Source of the DNA: Oscillospiraceae bacterium
GTDB taxonomy: Bacteria; Bacillota; Clostridia; Oscillospirales; Ruminococcaceae
Reading direction: 5' to 3'
NCBI GenBank assembly: GCA_009784765.1
Contig: WQXP01000104.1
Span: forward strand, 1-5,070
Length of the DNA stretch: 5,070 nt
Every line of letters starts with the position of its first letter. Position 1 is the stretch's first letter. The notes under the pieces are model-generated. The model saw only the letters and a list, made by a program, of their open reading frames with translations. It did not search any database and had not been told where the DNA came from. Made by a program: the position numbers and the translations under genes. Shown here in pieces: positions 1-3,886 of this stretch.

Positions 1-67
1 CAGGATTTGTTTCCGCGAATTAGCCTATAAAGGGCAAATCCCGGGCGTTAAGAAAGCATCTTGGTAA
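1..67 (+). CDS. rpsN: Small-subunit ribosomal protein S14, C-terminal end (partial)
   Basis: This is the last 21 codons and the TAA stop of S14, a primary component of the 30S head near the decoding region. Reading from base 2 gives RICFRELAYKGQIPGVKKASW, the usual ending of the short zinc-binding S14 of Firmicutes-type bacteria. The Cys at bases 8-10 would be the last ligand of the second CxxC pair; base 1 (c) fits the third base of the preceding Cys codon, but that codon is outside the window. The start and most of the protein lie to the left. Position before rpsH is standard for the spc operon. The stop codon is followed after one base by a tandem repeat array that is in the same reading frame, so only this TAA separates S14 from the repeat-encoded peptide. 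Confidence 0.93.
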   Translation, partial: RICFRELAYKGQIPGVKKASW

Positions 68-68
68 A

Positions 69-290
69 GCAAAACAAGAGCTGCAGGAGCGGCTCTGCCG
101 ACCCGAAGCTTGACGGCAAGCAAAACAAGAGCTGCAGGGGCGGCTCTGCCGACCCGAAGCTTGACGGCAAGCAAAACAAGAGCTGCAGCCACGGCTCTGC
201 CGGGGCGAAGCTTGACGGCAAGTAAAACAAGAGCTGCAGCCACGGCTCTGCCGGGGCGAAGCTTGACGGCAAGCAAGACACGTGCTGCCA
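69..290 (+). repeat. Tandem 51-bp hairpin repeat array (family A) in rpsN-rpsH spacer
   Basis: Four head-to-tail 51-bp units lie at 69-119, 120-170, 171-221 and 222-272, with a decayed fifth start at 273 to about 290. Units 1 and 2 differ at one base (88/139), units 3 and 4 at one base (172/223), and units 2 and 3 at six. Each unit can fold as an outer stem GAGCT/AGCTT, a small internal loop (GCA opposite GA), a 3-bp middle stem, a purine-purine mismatch, a CGGC/GCCG stem and a TCT triloop. In unit 2 these are 129-133/158-162, 137-139/153-155, 140 opposite 152, and 141-144/148-151. A second small hairpin GCTTG-ACGG-CAAGC bridges neighbouring units and competes for the GCTT of the outer stem. 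There are no spacers between units and no U-tract, so it is neither CRISPR nor a terminator. It starts right after the rpsN stop and ends before the rpsH ribosome-binding site. Function unknown. Confidence 0.95.
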
Positions 291-318
291 CTACCCTATC
301 TATGTTGGAGGAATTATA

Positions 319-717
319 ATGCAAGTTACCGATACTATTGCGGATATGCTGACGAGAATACGTAACGCCAACTCGGCGCGGCATCCTACCGTTGATATTC
401 CACGTTCGAATGAGAAAAAGCAGATTGCTCAAATCTTACAGGACGAGGGCTATATAAAGAACTTCAGAATGGTTGAAGACAGCAAACAAGGCGTAATCAG
501 GATTACTCTCAAGTATGTCGATGGCAGAAAGCAGGTAATCACCGGTTTGCGCAGGGTTTCTAAGCCGGGGCTTCGGATTTATTCGGGGTCTAAGGAAATG
601 CCGAAAGTCATGAAAGGGCTTGGAATCGCGATTGTGTCCACCTCTAAGGGCATTATGACCGACCGACGCGCCCGAGCCGAAAATGTCGGCGGTGAGGTTT
701 TGGCTTTCATTTGGTAG
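319..717 (+). CDS. rpsH: Small-subunit ribosomal protein S8
   Basis: S8 (132 aa, the usual family length) binds the central domain of 16S rRNA early in 30S assembly. The start [17 protein letters not shown] and the C-terminal signature at residues 102-119, [18 protein letters not shown], followed by the ending GGEVLAFIW, are diagnostic. The ATG at 319 is preceded by GGAGG at 307-311 with a 7-base gap. In E. coli, S8 also represses the spc operon by binding mRNA near the rplE start; whether that happens here cannot be seen, but the hairpin array directly upstream makes this spacer unusual. The protein looks complete and ordinary. The next spacer (718-781) carries a family B palindrome. Confidence 0.98.
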   Translation: MQVTDTIADMLTRIRNANSARHPTVDIPRSNEKKQIAQILQDEGYIKNFRMVEDSKQGVIRITLKYVDGRKQVITGLRRVSKPGLRIYSGSKEMPKVMKGLGIAIVSTSKGIMTDRRARAENVGGEVLAFIW

Positions 718-727
718 CGATTTTCTT

Positions 728-755
728 GTAGGGAACGCATTCATGCGTTCCGACA
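728..755 (+). repeat. Palindromic repeat element B, copy 1
   Basis: The first 17 bases, GTAGGGAACGCATTCAT, are shared exactly with copy 2 at 1333-1360; over 28 bases the two copies differ at only two positions (745/1350 and 753/1358). The element folds as a perfect 8-bp stem, GGAACGCA (732-739) with TGCGTTCC (744-751), closed by a TTCA loop. It begins 10 bases after the rpsH stop and ends 13 bases before the rplF Shine-Dalgarno. No U-tract follows, so a Rho-independent terminator is unlikely. It looks like a small dispersed palindromic repeat of the REP or MITE-like kind. Function unknown. Confidence 0.88.
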
Positions 756-768
756 GCAAGTTGATTTT

Positions 769-774
769 AAGGAG
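769..774 (+). promoter_or_regulatory. Ribosome-binding site that sets the rplF start
   Basis: AAGGAG sits 7 bases upstream of the ATG at 782. This fixes the rplF start there rather than at in-frame codons further upstream (from 683), which would run back through element B and the end of rpsH. Confidence 0.9.
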
Positions 775-781
775 AACTGAT

Positions 782-1327
782 ATGTCGCGTATAGGAAAAA
801 TGCCTATTCCCGTTCCTGCGGGGGTAGATGTAAAAATAGACGGTTGCCACGTTACTGTGAAAGGCCCTAAAGGCACTCTCGCGCGTGAATTTAAGCCGTC
901 AATCAATATTGTGCTTGACAGCGGTGTACTCGCAGTCAGCCCCAAGAGCGACTCTAAGACGGACCGCGCTTTGCACGGACTGTCGCGGACTTTGCTCAGC
1001 AATATGGTTACAGGTGTTACCACCGGGTTCAAAAAAGAACTCGAAATTCAAGGTGTCGGTTATCGTTGCCAGAAAAAAGGCAAGGACTTAGATTTGACTC
1101 TCGGCTTCTCTCACCCTGTTATTATCACAGACACCGACGATGTTGTTACCGATGCACCAACGCCTAACAGAATTGTTGTAAGCGGGATTGATAACCAAAA
1201 AGTCGGGCAGATTGCTGCTGAAATTCGCAGTATTCGCCCCGCTGAGCCCTATAAAGGCAAAGGCGTTCGCTATTTAGGCGAAGTTGTCAAACGTAAAGAG
1301 GGCAAGGCTGCAAAAGGCAAGAAGTGA
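782..1327 (+). CDS. rplF: Large-subunit ribosomal protein L6
   Basis: L6 (181 aa, normal length) binds 23S rRNA near the sarcin-ricin loop at the factor-binding side of the 50S subunit. The N-terminus MSRIGKMPIPVPAGVDV and the two tandem L6 folds are evident (roughly residues 10-82 and 83-165). The C-terminal family signature appears at about 154-168 as AEPYKGKGVRYLGE; in many homologues the residue before EPYKGKG is Pro, here it is Ala with Pro one place earlier. A lysine-rich tail (KRKEGKAAKGKK) ends the protein, as is common. The start is chosen by AAGGAG at 769-774. Standard spc-operon neighbour order; both flanking spacers carry the B palindrome. Confidence 0.98.
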   Translation: MSRIGKMPIPVPAGVDVKIDGCHVTVKGPKGTLAREFKPSINIVLDSGVLAVSPKSDSKTDRALHGLSRTLLSNMVTGVTTGFKKELEIQGVGYRCQKKGKDLDLTLGFSHPVIITDTDDVVTDAPTPNRIVVSGIDNQKVGQIAAEIRSIRPAEPYKGKGVRYLGEVVKRKEGKAAKGKK

Positions 1328-1332
1328 GTTAA

Positions 1333-1360
1333 GTAGGGAACGCATTCATTCGTTCCGTCA
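1333..1360 (+). repeat. Palindromic repeat element B, copy 2
   Basis: Second copy of the element at 728-755. The stem is GGAACG (1337-1342) with CGTTCC (1351-1356); one C-T mismatch (1343/1350) replaces the C-G pair of copy 1, then A-T closes a TTCA loop. It begins 5 bases after the rplF stop, and the rplR ribosome-binding site GGGAG (1364-1368) follows closely, so folding would sit just in front of the site. No U-tract follows. Confidence 0.87.
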
Positions 1361-1377
1361 ATAGGGAGTACTGATTT

Positions 1378-1737
1378 ATGATTAAGCAAATTAACAAAAA
1401 CGCGGGGAGACTCCGCAGACATAAACGGGTCAGAGGCAAAATCAGCGGAACTGCCGCTCGCCCGCGCCTGAACGTCTTCCGTTCGGCGAACCACATCTAC
1501 GCACAGCTCATCGACGATGACGCAGGTGCTACGATTTGCAGCGCGTCTACTGTCGGCAAAAGCTTCGCCGAGTATGGCGGAAATGTCGATGCGGCGAAAA
1601 AAATCGGGCTTGCGATTGCTCAGGCGGGGAAAGACAAAGGGATTAGCGAAGTCGTTTTCGACCGCTCCGGGTATGTTTATCACGGCAGAATCGCGGCATT
1701 AGCAGACGGCGCACGCGAAGGCGGATTACAGTTTTAG
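1378..1737 (+). CDS. rplR: Large-subunit ribosomal protein L18
   Basis: L18 (119 aa, normal length) binds 5S rRNA, together with L5, and anchors it in the central protuberance of the 50S subunit. The basic N-terminus (residues 6-29, rich in Arg and Lys, including [15 protein letters not shown]), the [20 protein letters not shown] segment, the [20 protein letters not shown] motif near residues 94-113 and the ending GGLQF are all family hallmarks. ATG at 1378 follows GGGAG at 1364-1368 with a 9-base gap. The TAG stop at 1735-1737 overlaps the first two bases of the A' repeat that fills the next spacer. Nothing in the protein itself is odd. Confidence 0.98.
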   Translation: MIKQINKNAGRLRRHKRVRGKISGTAARPRLNVFRSANHIYAQLIDDDAGATICSASTVGKSFAEYGGNVDAAKKIGLAIAQAGKDKGISEVVFDRSGYVYHGRIAALADGAREGGLQF

Positions 1738-1833
1738 CAAAACAAGAGCGACGGGTTGCGGCTCTGCCGCAAGCAAGTCGCTTGACGATAGTCAAGCAAA
1801 ACAAGAGCGACGGGTTGCGGCTCTGCCGCAAGC
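1736..1833 (+). repeat. Two-copy hairpin repeat (family A') in rplR-rpsE spacer
   Basis: Two identical 39-bp copies (1736-1774 and 1795-1833) are separated by a 20-base linker, giving a 59-base period. They share with the family A array the blocks GCAAAACAAGAGC, GCGGCTCTGCCG and GCTTGACG, in the same order. Copy 1 folds as an outer stem GAGCGAC (1746-1752) with GTCGCTT (1777-1783) and a perfect inner stem TTGCGGC (1756-1762) with GCCGCAA (1766-1772) around a TCT triloop. Copy 2 keeps the inner stem (1815-1821/1825-1831) but lacks the outer right arm. The linker makes a further hairpin GCTTGAC-GATA-GTCAAGC at 1780-1797, which competes with the outer stem of copy 1. The array begins on the rplR stop codon and ends 8 bases before the rpsE Shine-Dalgarno. 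Function unknown. Confidence 0.93.
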
Positions 1834-1841
1834 GTGGCAAT

Positions 1842-1846
1842 AGGAG
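1842..1846 (+). promoter_or_regulatory. Ribosome-binding site that sets the rpsE start
   Basis: AGGAG lies 7 bases before the ATG at 1854. An in-frame TTG at 1782 would add 24 residues encoded by the A' repeat, has no Shine-Dalgarno and gives residues absent from S5; the start at 1854 is therefore preferred. Confidence 0.92.
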
Positions 1847-1853
1847 AATTATT

Positions 1854-2366
1854 ATGGCTTTATTAAATGCAGCAGATTTCACCCTCACCGAAAAGGTGGT
1901 TAATATCAAGCGCGTTTCTAAGACCGTTAAAGGCGGTCGGATTATGAAAATCTCCGCCCTCGTCGTTGTTGGCGACGGTAACGGTGTTGTCGGGTTCGGT
2001 ATGGGCAAGTCTAACGAAGTTCCTGATGCTATTCGCAAGGGAATCGAAGACGCGAAAAAGAACCTCACTCGGGTTACGCTCAAAGACGGCACTATTCCTC
2101 ATGAGCTTGTCGGCAAATATGGCGCGGCGGCTGTTCTTCTGAAACCCGCTCCCGAAGGTACCGGCGTTATCGCGGGTGGCTCTGTTCGTGCGGTTGTTGA
2201 AGTCGCCGGAATCCGCAACATTCGGACTAAATCTCTGCGTTCTAACAACCCCTGCAACGTCGTTCGCGCGACTATGCAAGGCCTTTTAGCTATGAGGAAC
2301 GCCGACCAAGTCGCGGCTCTTCGCGGCAAGACTGCTAAGCAAATTTTAACGGCGAAAGCACAGTAA
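1854..2366 (+). CDS. rpsE: Small-subunit ribosomal protein S5
   Basis: S5 (170 aa, normal length) sits on the 30S body near the mRNA entry and affects decoding fidelity. The N-terminal double-stranded-RNA-binding fold spans about residues 11-75, with [16 protein letters not shown] leading into the loop contacted by spectinomycin in other bacteria, then [18 protein letters not shown] at 35-52. The C-terminal half has [20 protein letters not shown] at 101-120 and [11 protein letters not shown] at 130-140. In the loop after GGR the sequence is IMKIS where E. coli has IFSFT; no resistance claim follows from that. The start is set by AGGAG at 1842-1846. In the standard operon rpmD follows directly; here two foreign-looking genes intervene. 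Confidence 0.98.
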   Translation: MALLNAADFTLTEKVVNIKRVSKTVKGGRIMKISALVVVGDGNGVVGFGMGKSNEVPDAIRKGIEDAKKNLTRVTLKDGTIPHELVGKYGAAAVLLKPAPEGTGVIAGGSVRAVVEVAGIRNIRTKSLRSNNPCNVVRATMQGLLAMRNADQVAALRGKTAKQILTAKAQ

Positions 2367-2377
2367 ATCAATTGATT
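2366..2377. repeat. 12-bp perfect palindrome after rpsE stop
   Basis: AATCAATTGATT reads the same on both strands and begins on the last base of the rpsE stop codon, at the left edge of the inserted two-gene segment. A looser relative, TTAATTGGTTAA (3081-3092), spans the stop codon at the right edge. It could be an insertion scar or a weak symmetric protein-binding site, or chance in an AT-rich stretch. Confidence 0.4.
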
Positions 2378-2400
2378 ATTATCGAAAGGAAATCAAAACA

Positions 2401-2586
2401 ATGAACTATGAAACAGAAAGTTGCTCTACTAATTTAAGTGAGCCGAGTTTGGTTTATAACAGCGTTCTCAGGGAAGACGGACAAAGTTTTGCTGATGCAA
2501 TGTGTGCTGGTTCTATTGTGGAAGCTCTTGACGATGAAACCGGAGCAATGATTTTGAATGCTATTAAAAAAGCAGGTGATAGATAA
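2401..2586 (+). CDS. Unrecognised small acidic protein (61 aa) inserted in the spc operon
   Basis: I do not recognise this protein. It has 61 residues, about 11 Asp/Glu against 4 Lys/Arg, two Cys (residues 8 and 35), no signal peptide and no membrane segment. The first half is polar and probably disordered; the second half (about 28-58, ADAMCAGSIVEALDDETGAMILNAIKKAG) could form amphipathic helices. AAAGGA at 2385-2390 lies 10 bases before the ATG, an acceptable ribosome-binding site. Its TAA stop shares one base with the ATG of the next gene, indicating a translationally coupled pair. It lies between rpsE and rpmD, where no gene is normally found. Being small, acidic and upstream of a larger coupled partner fits an antitoxin, an immunity protein or a chaperone-like partner, but nothing in the sequence proves any of these. 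Confidence 0.72.
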   Translation: MNYETESCSTNLSEPSLVYNSVLREDGQSFADAMCAGSIVEALDDETGAMILNAIKKAGDR

Positions 2587-3092
2587 TGTCGATAAGAGCG
2601 GATAAAATTAAATCGACCAATCCTGATGAATATCCTTTGTTTGATAAAATGAACATGAGCGATGTTGATGGCAAGAAAATTGATTTACTATTGCCATTGG
2701 AGACTTTTTCGACGGCGTTGGGAGTCAATTGGGCGGACGTTAAATATAGTGATAAGAGAATTACTGAAATAGTTACTCTGATTCAAAAGCGTCGTGTTTA
2801 TTTTCGCATTTTCCATGATGTCGATATGGGTGAATTAAACGAAGCCTGTTTGTTTTGTTTTTGGATTTTGAAATTGTATCCTTTTTACAATTCGAAAGAC
2901 CCTAATCATGATGTGAACTTGGTGTTTGCTCTTGCTTTGTTTACACGTGCTGTTAACTATGTGGCAAAGGCAAGGAAACGGACACCACCAAATTTCACGC
3001 AAAGAACAATTGACCATTTAGTCCATGCGTTTACCTACCGCGATTTAAGCAAAGAAGCAATTATGGCTATCGCCGAATGCTTAATTGGTTAA
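2586..3092 (+). CDS. Unrecognised 168-aa protein, coupled second gene of inserted cassette
   Basis: I do not recognise the family. The product looks like a soluble, mostly helical protein: a charged N-terminus (1-31), a hydrophobic [14 protein letters not shown] stretch (34-47), a basic helix ending [10 protein letters not shown] (67-76), a Cys/aromatic segment [15 protein letters not shown] (87-101), a helix [22 protein letters not shown] (111-132) and a final helical region (138-167). The 87-101 segment is too short and too flanked by charge to call a membrane span. No catalytic motif is evident. Start and upstream stop overlap as TAATG, with a weak AGGTGA at 2574-2579. By hand count, GC is 20/60 at 2641-2700 and 22/60 at 2881-2940, against 34/60 in rpsE at 2101-2160, suggesting a different origin or relaxed codon selection. 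It ends 26 bases before rpmD, so transcription likely continues through it. Confidence 0.78.
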   Translation: MSIRADKIKSTNPDEYPLFDKMNMSDVDGKKIDLLLPLETFSTALGVNWADVKYSDKRITEIVTLIQKRRVYFRIFHDVDMGELNEACLFCFWILKLYPFYNSKDPNHDVNLVFALALFTRAVNYVAKARKRTPPNFTQRTIDHLVHAFTYRDLSKEAIMAIAECLIG

Positions 3093-3105
3093 TCGGCGTT
3101 TTGAC

Positions 3106-3111
3106 AGGAGG
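3106..3111 (+). promoter_or_regulatory. Ribosome-binding site that sets the rpmD start
   Basis: A perfect AGGAGG is placed 7 bases before the ATG at 3119. This rules out the longer in-frame reading from the ATG at 3077, which overlaps the preceding gene and would add 14 residues not found in L30. Confidence 0.93.
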
Positions 3112-3118
3112 AAAGAAA

Positions 3119-3286
3119 ATGAAAAAAATTAAACTTGTGAAGTCCTTAATCGGACGCAAAGACTCACATATTGCGACTGCTATTTCGCTCGGATTGAAAA
3201 AAATCGGCGATACCACTGAGCAGCCGGATAACGCGGCTACTAACGGCAAAATCAAGGAAATTTCTTATTTGATTGAAGTTTCGTAA
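3119..3286 (+). CDS. rpmD: Large-subunit ribosomal protein L30
   Basis: L30 (55 aa, slightly short of the common 58-60) is a small 50S protein. [55 protein letters not shown] matches the bacterial family throughout: the KLVKSLIGR strand, the LGLKKIGD helix end and the ISYLIEV final strand. Its position before rplO is canonical, but it is separated from rpsE by the two unrecognised genes, so its expression now depends on reading through about 750 extra bases or on a promoter I cannot see. A strong Shine-Dalgarno of its own may offset the distance. Confidence 0.96.
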   Translation: MKKIKLVKSLIGRKDSHIATAISLGLKKIGDTTEQPDNAATNGKIKEISYLIEVS

Positions 3287-3301
3287 ATTGCGATTTCGTA
3301 A
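3279..3301 (+). repeat. Short direct repeat TTTCGTAA at the rpmD stop
   Basis: TTTCGTAA occurs at 3279-3286 (ending in the rpmD stop codon) and again at 3294-3301, 15 bases apart, the second copy running into the rplO ribosome-binding site AAGGAG. A small slippage duplication is the simplest reading; chance is possible. Confidence 0.35.
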
Positions 3302-3312
3302 GGAGTAGGGAA

Positions 3313-3858
3313 ATGAAATTACACGAATTATCACCCGCTAACGGGTCTAACAGAGAAACTAAGCGCATCGGCCGCGGACATGGCTCCGGTTGGGGCAAGA
3401 CTGCGGGCAAAGGACACAAAGGTCAATGGGCGCGTTCGGGCGGCGGTGTTCGCCCGGGATTTGAGGGAGGGCAAACTTCTCTCGCACGTCGTATGCCTAA
3501 ACGCGGGTTCAACAACAAAGTCTTCGCGACTGAGTATGCGATTGTGAATTTGCGCGACCTCGAAAAACGCTTCGATACCGGCGCAGTCATTGATGAGGCG
3601 GCGATTGTTGAGTCGGGCCTTATTAAGAAGGAATTAGACGGCGTTAAAATTCTCGGAATGGGCAAGCTCACCAAAAAGCTCACCATTACTGTTACTGCTT
3701 TCTCGGAGTCTGCTAAGGCGAAAATCGAAGCTGCAGGCGGAAGCGTTTCTGCGCTTCCTGAAAAGCCCAAGTTTGTTCCTAACAACGAAGGCGCGAAAAA
3801 ACGTGCGGCTGAGAAAATCGAACGCGCTAAAAACGCTAAGTCGGGCAGAATTAACTGA
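3313..3858 (+). CDS. rplO: Large-subunit ribosomal protein L15 with C-terminal tail
   Basis: L15 is an early 50S assembly protein. The N-terminus [22 protein letters not shown] and the long glycine-rich extension that penetrates the rRNA (about residues 20-53, with [17 protein letters not shown] and [12 protein letters not shown]) are typical, as is the globular domain with [16 protein letters not shown] at 110-125 and the AAGGSV near 140-145 where most bacterial L15 proteins stop (about 146 aa). Here the protein runs to 181 aa, adding a roughly 34-residue basic tail ([31 protein letters not shown] region) likely to be helical. AAGGAG at 3300-3305 lies 7 bases before the ATG. Close spacing to rpmD (26 bases) and secY (28 bases) fits one transcript. 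Confidence 0.97.
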   Translation: MKLHELSPANGSNRETKRIGRGHGSGWGKTAGKGHKGQWARSGGGVRPGFEGGQTSLARRMPKRGFNNKVFATEYAIVNLRDLEKRFDTGAVIDEAAIVESGLIKKELDGVKILGMGKLTKKLTITVTAFSESAKAKIEAAGGSVSALPEKPKFVPNNEGAKKRAAEKIERAKNAKSGRIN

Positions 3859-3886
3859 TTGGCGTAGCTACGAAAGGAAGATATAG

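Noticed and set aside
69..290. CRISPR-like array
   Set aside because: The units are directly contiguous with no unique spacers, and no cas genes are present.
110..319. Open frame over the tandem repeats, read as a 69-aa repeat protein
   Set aside because: It begins at a TTG with no ribosome-binding site, consists only of translated 51-bp repeats, and the hairpin base changes explain the sequence better than protein constraint.
25..432. Reverse-strand open frame across the repeat array and rpsH
   Set aside because: It overlaps a certain ribosomal-protein gene and its repeats merely mirror the DNA repeats; no start signal supports it.
728..752. Rho-independent terminator after rpsH (and the similar hairpin after rplF)
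   Set aside because: Neither hairpin is followed by a run of T, and essential co-transcribed genes lie downstream.
683..781. Longer L6 starting at 683
   Set aside because: The extension overlaps rpsH and reads through element B; AAGGAG at 769-774 marks ATG 782.
1782..1853. Longer S5 starting at TTG 1782
   Set aside because: The added residues are encoded by the A' repeat and the good ribosome-binding site belongs to ATG 1854.
3101..3129. Internal promoter with a TTGACA -35 box just upstream of rpmD
   Set aside because: At 17 bases spacing the -10 position reads AAAAAT inside the rpmD coding region, a poor match, and the box overlaps the Shine-Dalgarno.
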